Part shown: piece after piece, positions 41,183 through 50,959 of the stretch
Numbering within the stretch: position 1 is the first letter of the stretch
Layout of the letters: the number at the start of each line of letters is the position of its first letter
NCBI RefSeq assembly: GCF_009192765.1
Contig: NZ_VOHQ01000001.1
Span: 496,001-560,000 of the forward strand
DNA: 64,000 nt
DNA from: Agriterribacter humi
Lineage (GTDB): Bacteria; Bacteroidota; Bacteroidia; Chitinophagales; Chitinophagaceae
Reading direction: 5' to 3'
Made by a program: the position numbers and the translations under genes
The notes under the pieces: model-generated
What the model was told of the DNA's origin: nothing
The model's input: only the letters and a program-made list of their open reading frames with translations
The model's database searches: none

Positions 41183-42610
41183 ATGAGCAGAAAAAAAACA
41201 GTATCCTCCAGGAGAAATTTCATTAAAAATACACTAAAAGGTACGGCAGGCGCCGCCATGCTGGCTGGCATTCCTTCTATTGTACCTGCATCCGTATTGG
41301 GCAAATACGCGCCATCCAACCGCATTAACGTTGGCGCTATCGGCAACGGAAGAATTGCCCGCGACTGGGATATGCCTGGTGTAATAAAGCAGGATACTGC
41401 AAAAATACTGGCAGTATGCGACTTAGACAGCAACAGGGTACAAAGCGCTAAAAAATGGGTAGATGATTATTATATAAAAAAGGGACAGTCGGGCTACAAC
41501 AGTACAAAAACCTATGAGCACTACGAAGAATTGCTTGCCAATAAGGATATTGATGCGGTAATCGTTGCCACGCCAGACCATTGGCATGTGCTCCCCGCTA
41601 TTCATGCCGTACAGGCAGGAAAGCATGTGTATATGGAAAAACCCGCTTCCCTGTGTATTAGTGAGGGAAGGATACTGAGTGATGAAGTGCTCAAATCGGG
41701 CTGTGTATTGCAAATAGGCAGCCAGCAACGTTCGATGCCACAATTTAAAAAAGCATGTGAACTGGTGCGCAATGGACGGATTGGCAAATTACATACCATT
41801 TATGTAGGTCTGCCCATTGACAAACCCGAAGAAAGCACGGTTGAAAAAGAAATGCCGGTGCCACTCAATCTGAATTACGAAAAATGGCTGGGCGCTACAC
41901 CGTATGTACCATACACCGAAAAATTGGTGCACCCGCAAAATGGATTCTCCCGGCCGGGATGGCTGCGCTGCGAACAATTTGGCGCGGGCATGATCACCGG
42001 CTGGGGAGCACATCATTTTGATATTGCCAACTGGGGAATGGGAACAGAAAATACAGGCCCCATTGAAATATCAGGTAAGTCTGATTGGCCTGCTAAAGAA
42101 GCTTTGTGGGATGTGCATGGCAATTACAAAACGGAAAGCCTGTTTGCAAATGGAGTAAAAGTATTGGCCAGCAATGACTATCCCAATGGCGTAAAATTTA
42201 TGGGCACCGAAGGATGGATATTCGTTACACGGGGCAGTTATTCCGCAACAGCCAGCGATCCGGTAGTAAAAGGCAAAAATGCAAAAGCGCTTGATGCAAG
42301 CGATCCAAAAATCCTTACATCAGTCATTGGCGAAAATGAAATTCATCTTGTTGACAGTAAAGATCATCATGCCAATTGGCTGAACAGCATCATTACCGGA
42401 GTGCCCAATATTGCGCCAATAGAAGTAGGTCACCGGGCATGCTCGGTTTGCCTGCTGAACCATAGCGCCATGAAGCTGAACAGGAAACTATACTGGGATC
42501 CCGTAACGGAACGCTTTAAAAATGACGATGAAGCCAATGCCATGCTTGTGCGTTCACAAAGATGGCCGTACCAGATTGAAAAAGGGTTTAATGTAAGAAC
42601 GATGATATAA
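41183..42610 (+). CDS. Tat-exported Gfo/Idh/MocA-family oxidoreductase
   Basis: The 475-residue protein begins with a twin-arginine signal (SSRRNFIKNTLKGTAGAAML, Arg10-Arg11), so it is exported folded with its nucleotide. GAIGNGRIA at 51-59 binds NAD(P), and MEKPASL (Lys153 within EKP) is the catalytic Lys motif. GWGAHHFDIANWGMG supplies His/Asp residues further on. Family members oxidise or hydrolyse sugars through a bound NAD. It is probably a periplasmic glycoside dehydrogenase in locus 2. It is 66 bases from the ThuA gene. Confidence 0.87.
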   Translation: MSRKKTVSSRRNFIKNTLKGTAGAAMLAGIPSIVPASVLGKYAPSNRINVGAIGNGRIARDWDMPGVIKQDTAKILAVCDLDSNRVQSAKKWVDDYYIKKGQSGYNSTKTYEHYEELLANKDIDAVIVATPDHWHVLPAIHAVQAGKHVYMEKPASLCISEGRILSDEVLKSGCVLQIGSQQRSMPQFKKACELVRNGRIGKLHTIYVGLPIDKPEESTVEKEMPVPLNLNYEKWLGATPYVPYTEKLVHPQNGFSRPGWLRCEQFGAGMITGWGAHHFDIANWGMGTENTGPIEISGKSDWPAKEALWDVHGNYKTESLFANGVKVLASNDYPNGVKFMGTEGWIFVTRGSYSATASDPVVKGKNAKALDASDPKILTSVIGENEIHLVDSKDHHANWLNSIITGVPNIAPIEVGHRACSVCLLNHSAMKLNRKLYWDPVTERFKNDDEANAMLVRSQRWPYQIEKGFNVRTMI

Positions 42611-42977
42611 TTTTTGAGATTTGGAATTGGAGATTTGAAATTGGAATACAGTTTATGGTTTGGGGTTTATTGTTTATAAAGGTGCTGAACGATTGCCCGC
42701 CCGTGCTGTATGGATATGGACGGGGATATATTCTAAAGAAGATTGGGAAGTACCAATAGCCTGAAATTATTCTGCAGCACCGTCCTTCGCCACAAGAAGA
42801 AGGATAAGAGGATGAGGCTAAAGAGGACATGTGGTAATTTGAAAATCAAGAAAGGGTTACAGCTTTGTTTGGCTATATTCTAAGCTGATGTGGAAGAGCC
42901 ACAAGTTTGAAATTATTCTAAAGCGCCGTTCCTCTCCGCTGTGCGGAGAGGAAAAGAAGGTGAGGTAAAACAACACT
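42611..42977 (+). repeat. Two more copies of the hairpin-bearing dispersed repeat
   Basis: Copy 2 spans about 42725-42830 and copy 3 about 42873-42969. Both begin near TATATTCTAA, share GGAAG.(G)CCA.AAG..TGAAATTATTCT..AGC.CCGT with copy 1, and end in GAGGAAAAGA-like sequence. Copy 3 has a perfect 9-bp hairpin CCTCTCCGC-TGT-GCGGAGAGG at 42931-42951. The hairpin in copy 2 is degenerate. Copy 3 ends about nine bases before the next start codon. No gene lies in this gap. Confidence 0.72.
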
Positions 42978-44363
42978 ATGCAACGATATACAACCATACT
43001 ATTTTCGGCCTTAATGATAGGAGCAGCGGCCTGCCAGTCTTCAGGCGATAAAAAAGATGAATCCATAAAAGACAGCAGCATGGTGAAACTCATCACACTC
43101 GATCCCGGCCATTTTCATGCCGCACTGGTGCAAAAGGTCGGCTATCCCGGTGTAGATACTACCGTGCATGTATATGCGCCGGAAGGACCGGAACTGCAAT
43201 CCTATCTCAGCCTGGTTAACCAATACAACGAAAGAGCGGATAATCCCACGCACTGGAAAGAAGAAATATATACAGGAAGCGATTTCGCTGAAAAAATGCT
43301 GGAGGAAAAGAAAGGGAATGTGGTAGTTCTGTCGGGCAACAACCGTTTAAAAACAGATTATATACAAAGGTCTGTAGCTGCCGGGTTGAATGTGCTGGCA
43401 GACAAACCTATGGTCATCAACAGTACTAATTTTACCAAACTGTTACAGGCATTTGATGATGCGGGAAAGAAAAATGTGCTTCTTTATGATATTATGACAG
43501 AGCGTTCGGAAATTACCAATATACTGCAGCAGGAACTGATGCATATGCCCGGCTTGTTTGGCGAATTAACAAAGGGAACGGAAAACGACCCGGCCGTTAT
43601 GATTGAAAGTGTACACTACTTTTTTAAAAGCGTATCGGGTAAACCATTGGTGCGGCCGGAATGGTTTTTTGATGCGGCGCAGCAGGGAGATGCCATAGCC
43701 GATGTGGGAACACACCTTGTTGATCTTGTACAGTGGCAGTGTTTCCCCGGAGTGTCACTGGATTATACAAAAGATATTCAGATCAATACTGCCCGCGTTT
43801 GGCCAACGCCTCTAACCTTATCGCAATACGCATCCATTACAGGTAAAAACACTTATCCCGAATTTTTGAAAACAGATATCGTCAAGGATTCCATTTTAAA
43901 TACGCATGCCAATGGCGAAATGAATTATACCTTAAAAGATATTCATGTTAAGATCATTGCCCGGTGGGATTATAAAGCCGCAGAAGGGGGCGATACCCAT
44001 CATGAAATTATAAAAGGAACCAAAGCCACCCTGGAAATAAGACAGGGCAAAGCAGAAAATTACAAACCTGTTTTATACATCATTCCTTCCGGCGATAAAA
44101 AGGATGATTTTGATTCCGCGGTGCAGGAAGCAATAGCAGCCATCGCTGCAAAATATCCTGGTGTAAAGTCCGAAAAGCAGGGAGCGGAATGGAAAGTAAT
44201 TGTTCCTTCATCATACGACGTGGGGCATGAAGCCCATTTTGGGCAGGTGATGGAAAGGTATTTACAATATTTGAAAGAAGGCAGTTTGCCCGGATGGGAA
44301 GTTCCGAACATGATAACAAAATATTATACCACTACAAAAGCATTAGAAACAGCAACGAAATAG
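42978..44363 (+). CDS. Gfo/Idh/MocA-like oxidoreductase lipoprotein
   Basis: A 461-residue lipoprotein (lipobox IGAAACQ, Cys19). It carries a Rossmann-type N-terminal region (VKLITLDPGHFHAALVQKVGYPGVD and VVVLSGNNRLKTDYIQRSVAAGLNVLADKPMVI, where the DKP motif gives the catalytic Lys). The C-terminal domain belongs to the putative-oxidoreductase type (DAIADVGTHLVDLVQW). The usual N-terminal GxGxxG is replaced by LDPGHFHA, as is typical of this subgroup. It probably works in the periplasm on the same sugars as the preceding Gfo/Idh protein. A hairpin repeat lies directly before its start. Confidence 0.8.
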   Translation: MQRYTTILFSALMIGAAACQSSGDKKDESIKDSSMVKLITLDPGHFHAALVQKVGYPGVDTTVHVYAPEGPELQSYLSLVNQYNERADNPTHWKEEIYTGSDFAEKMLEEKKGNVVVLSGNNRLKTDYIQRSVAAGLNVLADKPMVINSTNFTKLLQAFDDAGKKNVLLYDIMTERSEITNILQQELMHMPGLFGELTKGTENDPAVMIESVHYFFKSVSGKPLVRPEWFFDAAQQGDAIADVGTHLVDLVQWQCFPGVSLDYTKDIQINTARVWPTPLTLSQYASITGKNTYPEFLKTDIVKDSILNTHANGEMNYTLKDIHVKIIARWDYKAAEGGDTHHEIIKGTKATLEIRQGKAENYKPVLYIIPSGDKKDDFDSAVQEAIAAIAAKYPGVKSEKQGAEWKVIVPSSYDVGHEAHFGQVMERYLQYLKEGSLPGWEVPNMITKYYTTTKALETATK

Positions 44364-44555
44364 AAACTGTATTTCCGATAGTTAAGATACAGGTAAGCCA
44401 CCCACACCATATAAGCTAAAGAAAGGTCCGGGAAAAAAGCACACAATGCCGGGTGGCGGAGCTTTGCCCATTTGAAATACATTAATAAGATGAGCTTGAG
44501 CCGCGGTTAGTGTCTGCACTAACCATTATACAAACAACAGATCTAACTAATTTTT

Positions 44556-45320
44556 ATGATGACAACCAATAAGTTCAATTTATCAGGAAAAAAAGCATTG
44601 ATCACCGGGGGCAGTAAAGGGTTGGGATTTGCTATTGCAAAAGCATTTATTGAATACGGCGCAGAAGTGATCATTACGGGAAGGAATAAGGAGCACATGA
44701 ACAAAGCATGTAAGGCGCTTGGACAAAAATGTACAGGGCTGATTTTTGATCTTAAAGATTTAGAGCGAATAGCAGCATTTGTTTCAACCGTAGAAAAAGA
44801 ACATGGTGCTATTGATATACTGGTAAACAATGCCGGCATCCATTTAAAAAAAGATGCACTGGAAGTAAGTAACGAAGAGTATGAAGAAGTGATCCGCATT
44901 AACCAGCAGGCCGTATTTGCATTGAGCCGGGAGTGTGCAAAAAAAATGGTGAAGCGCAAAAAGGGCGTGATCATCATGGTGAGTTCCATGGCCTCCCAAT
45001 ATGGCATACCAAAAGTAATCGCATATACATCAGCAAAAGCAGCAGTAGAAGGAATGACAAGGGGTTTAGCGGTAGAGCTGTCGCCGTTGGGCATAAGGGT
45101 AAATTGTATTGCCCCCGGCTTTATTGAAACGGATATGTCTTCCAAAGCATTGAATGGCGATAAAGAAAGGAAAGAGCGGGTATTGTCGCGCACACCGATG
45201 GGCAAATTGGGAACACCGGAAGATATAGCGCATGCGGCAGTGTATTTATCATCCGATGCGGCAGGCTACATTACCGGCATAGTACTGCCTGTTGACGGAG
45301 GTAATGCTATTGGGTTTTAG
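44556..45320 (+). CDS. SDR oxidoreductase (gluconate 5-dehydrogenase / mannonate oxidoreductase-like)
   Basis: A classical SDR of 254 residues: TGGSKGLG at 17-24, NNAG at 91-94, Ser143-Ser144, Tyr157 and Lys161, and the C-terminal GYITGIVLPVDGGNA. The opening FNLSGKKALITGGSKGLG is common in gluconate 5-dehydrogenase and 2-deoxy-D-gluconate/fructuronate-reducing SDRs. With uxuA in the same locus it could reduce D-fructuronate to D-mannonate, replacing UxuB. That assignment is inferred from context. Confidence 0.82.
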   Translation: MMTTNKFNLSGKKALITGGSKGLGFAIAKAFIEYGAEVIITGRNKEHMNKACKALGQKCTGLIFDLKDLERIAAFVSTVEKEHGAIDILVNNAGIHLKKDALEVSNEEYEEVIRINQQAVFALSRECAKKMVKRKKGVIIMVSSMASQYGIPKVIAYTSAKAAVEGMTRGLAVELSPLGIRVNCIAPGFIETDMSSKALNGDKERKERVLSRTPMGKLGTPEDIAHAAVYLSSDAAGYITGIVLPVDGGNAIGF

Positions 45321-45575
45321 CGATCAGCTAACAGCGGTCGGCACGCGACAAAGGAGCGTCAGACCGCGGATGAATCTGAAGGCTGTCGGCTATCAGCTTT
45401 CAGCCGTCAACTTTGGGCTGCAAGATGTAGGCTACAGGTTACAAGTTGCAGGTTACAGGGAAAGTACTAGCATAATAAAATACATATTCATTCAAATAAA
45501 ACAATAGAAATAGGGCTAACTGAGAAAAGCACCAAACCAAAACAGATTATTAATAAACTAACAAAACTTGCTATT
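45321..45575. other. Intergenic leader of the second susC with low-complexity repeats
   Basis: Holds CAGC/TCAGC-type blocks (45330-45415) like those at 34439, and a short run of GGTTACA/GTTGCAGG units (45430-45465) like the array at 54110. No gene is visible. A promoter for susC is expected here but not clearly recognisable. Confidence 0.4.
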
Positions 45576-48500
45576 ATGAAGGAGAGAAAACTTCGCAGGC
45601 TACCGGTGCTTTTATGCATCCTCCTGCTTTGCCAGTGGCAAACCACGCTTGCACAGAACATTACTGTGCAGGGCACGGTAACCACGACCGACCGCCCCAA
45701 TGGCGTTCCCGGAATTTCCGTTAGCGTGGAGGGTACCACCAATGGTACTACCACCAGTGATGAAGGCAGATTCCGGTTAACCGGAGTACCCGGCTCGGGG
45801 AAGCTTGTATTTTCATCTGTGGGTTTCAAAACACAGACCATCGCTGTAAAAGGCCAGTCAACCATTAATGTTGAATTAGAAGCAGCAGAAGCTTCCCAGT
45901 TAGAACAGGTGGTGGTGATTGGCTATGGTACGGCCAAAAAGAAAGACCTTACAGGAGCCGTGTCTTCAGTAAAAGCTACCCAGTTGGAAAACGAAAGACC
46001 ATCATCCATCCAGGATATCCTACGCGGAAATATTCCGGGTTTAAATATCGGCTTCACCGCTTCGCCCAAAGGAGATGCATCGCTGGAGGTAAGGGGTAAA
46101 AACACTTTGAATGCAGGGTCCAGTCCGCTTATTGTACTGGATGGTATCATTTATTATGGTGCGTTGGCCGACATTAACCCCAATGACATTGAAACCATTG
46201 ACGTATTAAAAGATGCAAGTTCTGCGGCAGTATATGGCGCAAAAGCGGCCAGTGGCGTAATTCAGGTTACTACCAAAAAAGGTAAAACAGGCAAACCTGT
46301 TATTAACTTTAATGCGAGCACCGGGCTTGCAACCATGAGTGTTAATGAAAGAGTGTACAATGCTGATGAATTTTTATACACCTGGAGAAGAAACGCGCAA
46401 TACAGCACGAACATTAATGCAAAGCCTTACCAGTTTGACGATCCCCGTCAATTACCATCAAACATTCCTGTAGCCGACTGGCTGGCTTACGACAATTCTA
46501 ATCCTACTGCCGACCCTGTTACCGTTTGGCTGCAAAGATTAAACCTGCAACCCGTTGAAATAGCCAATTACAAAGCCGGGCGAACGCAAAACTGGTACGA
46601 CAAGATGTTCCATAATGGCCAGCGCCAGGATTATAATATAAGTCTTTCCGGCAGGCAGGACAGGATAAACTATTACTGGTCTATGGGCTATATGAAAAAC
46701 GAAGGCGTTGTAGTGGGAGATGATTACAATGTAATGCGTACCCGCATTAATATAGACGCTAAAGTAACGGATTTCTTAAGCGTGGGCACCAACACGCAAT
46801 TCAGCGTACGCGACGAAAGCGCCGTACCTGTAGACTGGACGCTGATTACAGCAAACTCTCCCTGGGGCTCTTTCTGGAATGACGACTCCACCGATTATCG
46901 TTATATTCCAAATGATGAAGCCAGTGGGGGAAGAAACCCTTTCTCCGTTCCAAAATATACCGACCGCCTCAAAAAATACTATACGCTTAATGCCAGTATT
47001 TATGCAAAGGTTTCACTGCCGTTCGATATAAAATACCAGATAAATCTTACACCACGGTTTGAATGGTATAATTATTTTAACGGGCAATCTTCAAAATACC
47101 AGGACTGGACAAATGTTGGAGGCATTGCAACAAGAGAAAACCGAAATATTTATCAATGGCAGGTAGATAACCTGCTTACCTGGAGTAAAAATATTGGACG
47201 GGATCACCATGTAGATGTAACCTTATTGGCCAATGCGGAAAAATACAGGGTATGGCGTAATAAAGTGGTGGGTACCGGCTTTCAACCCAGTGATGTGCTG
47301 GGTTACCACAATATGGGAGCCGCAACCATTACTGTTCCCTGTAATACCTGTGTTTACAGCGATGAAGGCGATGGCACTCAGTATGGAGATGAAGTAAGCA
47401 CTGCGGATGCCTTAATGGCCCGCTTGTTTTACTCGTATAAAGACCGCTACATGCTCACTTTAACGGCAAGGCGTGATGGCTACTCAGCCTTTGGACAAAG
47501 CAATCCAAGAGCTACTTTCCCATCAGCGGCAATAGGCTGGGTTTTCAGTGATGAACCATTCCTCAAATCGGGATGGCTGAACTATGGCAAACTGAGAGTA
47601 AGCTATGGGCTTAATGGCAACAGGGATATCGGCAGGTATGTAGCATTATCTGATTTGCAAACCGGCAAATATTTACACGTACTGCCCAACGGAAATATCC
47701 AGCAGGTATCGCAGTTGTATGTGAACAATATGCAGAATAAATTATTGAAATGGGAAACCACTACCGCTTTTAATGTGGGACTCGATTTTGCCCTGCTCAA
47801 CAACAGGATAGATGGAAGTATTGATGTGTATAAAAGCAAAACAAATGATCTGCTGGTTAAACGCACATTACCCGACATCCTGGGCTTCAGTTTTGTTTGG
47901 GACAACCTTGGGCAGGTTGATAATTCCGGCGTGGAAATAGGGCTCAATTCAAGAAATATTCAAAGAAATAATTTTACATGGAATACATCATTGAACTTCT
48001 CTTTGAACCGTAACAAAATCGTGCATCTCTATGGCTCTAAAACAGACATAAAAGACGCCGATGGAAATGTTATAGGAGAAAAAGAAGCAGATGATAAGGC
48101 GAATAAATGGTTTATTGGTCAGCCCTTAGACGTTGTATGGGATCAAAACGCATTAGGCATCTGGCAAACCGCTGAATTTGACCAGGCACGTGCATATGGT
48201 GTTTACCCCGGCGATTTTAAGATCAAAGATGTAAACAATGACGGTAAATATACGGATGACGACAGGGAGTTCCTGGGCTATACCGAACCACGCTTCCGGT
48301 GGACACTGCGCAATGAATTTACTTTCTTTGAGAATTTCAGTTTCTCGTTTATGATGTATTCGTACTGGGGTCACATGGCCACCTATAACCAGGCAAAGAA
48401 CAGGAGCAATGCATTCCCTGATCGTGTGAATTCCTATGCATTTCCATTCTGGACAGCCGACAATCCAACGAACGATTACGCAAGACTGGCATCGAATGAC

Positions 48501-48734
48501 GGTAGTGCGAGTTACAGCGTATACCGGAAAAAATCATTCATCCGGTTAGACAATGTGGCACTCGCTTATGCAGTTCCTAAAACATTGCTGAAAAGAGTCA
48601 GTACGCAGGATCTGAAATTCTTTTTCACAATTAAAAATGCGGCAATGTATGCACAGCAATGGACATACTGGGATCCGGAAAACAGTGGTCCTACACCACG
48701 GATATATACATTAGGCTTAAATCTTACTTTATAA
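45576..48734 (+). CDS. SusC/RagA-family TonB-dependent glycan transporter
   Basis: The 1052-residue protein has a signal peptide (LPVLLCILLLCQWQTTLAQ), a carboxypeptidase-regulatory-like domain (ITVQGTVTTTDRPNGVPGISVSVEG), and the SusC box EQVVVIGYGTAKKKDLTGAVSSV. The plug follows (SIQDILRGNIPGLNI, VYGAKAASGVIQVTTKKG), then a large barrel ending LGLNLTL. It imports an oligosaccharide or sugar-acid oligomer across the outer membrane together with the SusD that follows 60 bases later. Because its neighbours act on uronates or oxidised sugars, an acidic glycan is a reasonable guess. Confidence 0.93.
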   Translation: MKERKLRRLPVLLCILLLCQWQTTLAQNITVQGTVTTTDRPNGVPGISVSVEGTTNGTTTSDEGRFRLTGVPGSGKLVFSSVGFKTQTIAVKGQSTINVELEAAEASQLEQVVVIGYGTAKKKDLTGAVSSVKATQLENERPSSIQDILRGNIPGLNIGFTASPKGDASLEVRGKNTLNAGSSPLIVLDGIIYYGALADINPNDIETIDVLKDASSAAVYGAKAASGVIQVTTKKGKTGKPVINFNASTGLATMSVNERVYNADEFLYTWRRNAQYSTNINAKPYQFDDPRQLPSNIPVADWLAYDNSNPTADPVTVWLQRLNLQPVEIANYKAGRTQNWYDKMFHNGQRQDYNISLSGRQDRINYYWSMGYMKNEGVVVGDDYNVMRTRINIDAKVTDFLSVGTNTQFSVRDESAVPVDWTLITANSPWGSFWNDDSTDYRYIPNDEASGGRNPFSVPKYTDRLKKYYTLNASIYAKVSLPFDIKYQINLTPRFEWYNYFNGQSSKYQDWTNVGGIATRENRNIYQWQVDNLLTWSKNIGRDHHVDVTLLANAEKYRVWRNKVVGTGFQPSDVLGYHNMGAATITVPCNTCVYSDEGDGTQYGDEVSTADALMARLFYSYKDRYMLTLTARRDGYSAFGQSNPRATFPSAAIGWVFSDEPFLKSGWLNYGKLRVSYGLNGNRDIGRYVALSDLQTGKYLHVLPNGNIQQVSQLYVNNMQNKLLKWETTTAFNVGLDFALLNNRIDGSIDVYKSKTNDLLVKRTLPDILGFSFVWDNLGQVDNSGVEIGLNSRNIQRNNFTWNTSLNFSLNRNKIVHLYGSKTDIKDADGNVIGEKEADDKANKWFIGQPLDVVWDQNALGIWQTAEFDQARAYGVYPGDFKIKDVNNDGKYTDDDREFLGYTEPRFRWTLRNEFTFFENFSFSFMMYSYWGHMATYNQAKNRSNAFPDRVNSYAFPFWTADNPTNDYARLASNDGSASYSVYRKKSFIRLDNVALAYAVPKTLLKRVSTQDLKFFFTIKNAAMYAQQWTYWDPENSGPTPRIYTLGLNLTL

Positions 48735-48794
48735 AATGTTTTCGTGAGGTAAAGAGTTGAGTACTATATCCAATCACTACATAAATATCAGAAA

Positions 48795-50654
48795 ATGAAA
48801 ATAATATATAAACCTGCATTATCCCTGGTGGCAATTGCAATAATTACATTGATGGGTTCATGCAAGAAAGACTTTTTAACACCGCAACCATTATCTTTTT
48901 ATACGCCTGAAAATACGTTTAATACGCCCGAAGGGTTAAAAAGCGTTTTAGTAGCCTGTGAACGTAATATGCGTTACGAGTGGTTTGGAGATGGCGCGCC
49001 CATCATTACACAATTGATTTTTTCGGAGATGGCTATTGAGGGTACAACAGACAAATCGGGACCAGCACAGGATCTCAATTTGCAGATCACGCCTACCGCA
49101 CAGTTAAACCATACAGATTTTAACAGGATCGGCTGGTACTGGTACGAGGGCTACAAGGGCATTAAATACGCCAATACGGCTATATCTTATATTGATCAGC
49201 CCAAATGGAAGTCGGAAGAAGAAAAAAACGCGGTATTGGGAGCCGCTTATTTTCACAGGGCTTACAGGTATTACATGCTTACCAATGAATTTGGTGATGT
49301 GCCCACGGTAATGAAGGAAGTAACAGAACCGAGGCTTGATTTTTACTCGGTAAAACGCGAAGTGATCCTTCAAAAAATGAAAGCAGACCTGGAATTCGCG
49401 GAACAATGGGTTCCGGAAAAAACCAGTGGAGGCGAGGTAACCAAAGGCGCAGTAAGCCATTTGCTTACCAAAGTGAACCTTGCTTTAGGGAATTTTGACG
49501 ATGCCATTGCATCTGCCAGTCGTGTTATAGATGGTGGTGTTCATGCCCTGATGACACAGCGTTTTGGTGTTGATAAAGGCGATGCTTCTAAAAATGTTAT
49601 ATGGGATTTGCATCGTCCGCTTAATAAAGCAAGAGCTGAAAATACAGAAGCCTTAATGCTGGTTATAGACAGGGACGGATATAAAGACAATGGTGATTTC
49701 GCCGGTGGCGGTTCCACTATGCGGCAGGCCGTACCTTATTGGTTTTCCAATAACATCATTACGCCCAGCGGCAACAGGGGAACAACCGATGCTTTAAAAA
49801 AGAACAACGCAAGTATTGATTATGACCAGGCTACTAATTTTGGCAGGGCCATAGGACGGTGCCGTGCTACCTGGTACAGTACACATACCTTGTGGGGCGA
49901 TCCGAACGATCTGCGTCATGCGCCGGGCAACTGGATGCGGATGGAAGACCTGGTATACAACAACCCTGCATTAAAAACCATGAATCCTCCCGATCCTTAT
50001 TACGGAAAACCGCTGCAACTCTACAATTCTTCCGGAGGTATTCTTTGTGCCGATACCATCAGAAGCTGGTTCGACTGGCCGCATTACAAATTATACATTC
50101 CGGACATTGAAAATGCAACCCCCAGCGGTGGACATACCGACTGGTATGTATTTCGCCTGGCAGAAACCTATTTACTGAGAGCTGAAGCCTATTACTGGAA
50201 AGATCAGAATGACCTTGCCGCTGAAGACATCAATAAAGTAAGAACCCGTGCAGGTGCAGCACCCATAACAGCAGCAGATGTAAATATCGGCACTATATTA
50301 GATGAACGCGGCAGGGAACTGTATTACGAAGAACCGCGCAAGGTTGAGCTTACACGTATATCGTATTTGTTTGCCCAAACAGGAAAAACGGCCTATAATG
50401 GCAAAACCTATAACCTGCAAAACTTCTCTACCGATAATTTCTTTTATGACAGGATCATGGAGAAGAATAATTTTTACAATAAAGGTGTTACAACCAATCA
50501 TGGCGACAGGTATACGATGAGCCCATACCATGTGCTTTGGCCGATACCCCAGGGTGCCATAAACAGTAATGTGGAAGGTATATTAAACCAGAATGAAGGT
50601 TATGATGGCTTTCAGAATAATGTGCCGCCGTTAACTGAAATACCGGAAGAATAA
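48795..50654 (+). CDS. SusD/RagB-family outer-membrane lipoprotein
   Basis: The 619-residue lipoprotein (signal [16 protein letters not shown]) belongs to the larger SusD subgroup. Landmarks are [91 protein letters not shown] and [22 protein letters not shown]. It caps the SusC transporter and binds its glycan. A terminator follows. Confidence 0.92.
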   Translation: MKIIYKPALSLVAIAIITLMGSCKKDFLTPQPLSFYTPENTFNTPEGLKSVLVACERNMRYEWFGDGAPIITQLIFSEMAIEGTTDKSGPAQDLNLQITPTAQLNHTDFNRIGWYWYEGYKGIKYANTAISYIDQPKWKSEEEKNAVLGAAYFHRAYRYYMLTNEFGDVPTVMKEVTEPRLDFYSVKREVILQKMKADLEFAEQWVPEKTSGGEVTKGAVSHLLTKVNLALGNFDDAIASASRVIDGGVHALMTQRFGVDKGDASKNVIWDLHRPLNKARAENTEALMLVIDRDGYKDNGDFAGGGSTMRQAVPYWFSNNIITPSGNRGTTDALKKNNASIDYDQATNFGRAIGRCRATWYSTHTLWGDPNDLRHAPGNWMRMEDLVYNNPALKTMNPPDPYYGKPLQLYNSSGGILCADTIRSWFDWPHYKLYIPDIENATPSGGHTDWYVFRLAETYLLRAEAYYWKDQNDLAAEDINKVRTRAGAAPITAADVNIGTILDERGRELYYEEPRKVELTRISYLFAQTGKTAYNGKTYNLQNFSTDNFFYDRIMEKNNFYNKGVTTNHGDRYTMSPYHVLWPIPQGAINSNVEGILNQNEGYDGFQNNVPPLTEIPEE

Positions 50655-50678
50655 TTCCAGGACTTCTTACTATACTGG

Positions 50679-50714
50679 AAAGCGGAAGATCAAATCTTTC
50701 GCTTTTCACTTTTT
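50679..50714 (+). terminator. Terminator after the second susD
   Basis: A 12-bp stem with one G-T pair (50679-50690 against 50694-50705) has a CAA loop. It is followed by TCACTTTTT. Confidence 0.7.
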
Positions 50715-50764
50715 AACGTATATTTCCGCACAATGTTGAAGAGGCTGTCTCGAAAGGGCCGGTT

Positions 50765-50865
50765 TAGAAGATATGCCACTAAGACTCAAAGACACAAAGT
50801 TCTGAACTCCAGGTTTTATTTTCTTCGTGTCTTAGTGACTTTGCGGCAAAATATCCTCCGGTTTT
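50765..50865. repeat. Inverted dispersed repeat (MITE-like)
   Basis: ATATGCCACTAAGACTC-AAAGACACAAAG and CTTCGTGTCTTAGTGACTTTGCGGCAAAATAT face each other around a 20-base centre, giving a long imperfect hairpin. It has no coding capacity. Such elements are common between Bacteroidota genes. The flanking 50715-50764 and 50866-50959 hold no gene. Confidence 0.6.
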
Positions 50866-50959
50866 ACTTTCCTGGTGCCACCAATGCCTTGGTTCTTGTT
50901 TGCACGAACCGGGGCGTTGACTTAAAAGTTAGTATAAGGCTATAAACAATAACAATAAC

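Noticed and set aside
44430-44475. Second sigma-54-like sequence (GGTGGCGGAGCTTTGCCC)
   Set aside because: The GG and GC are nine, not ten, bases apart and the -24 element lacks the CA of the consensus.
50733-50945. 70-codon frame beginning MLKRLSRKGRF
   Set aside because: It lies across a long imperfect inverted repeat typical of non-coding dispersed elements; the codons follow the palindrome.
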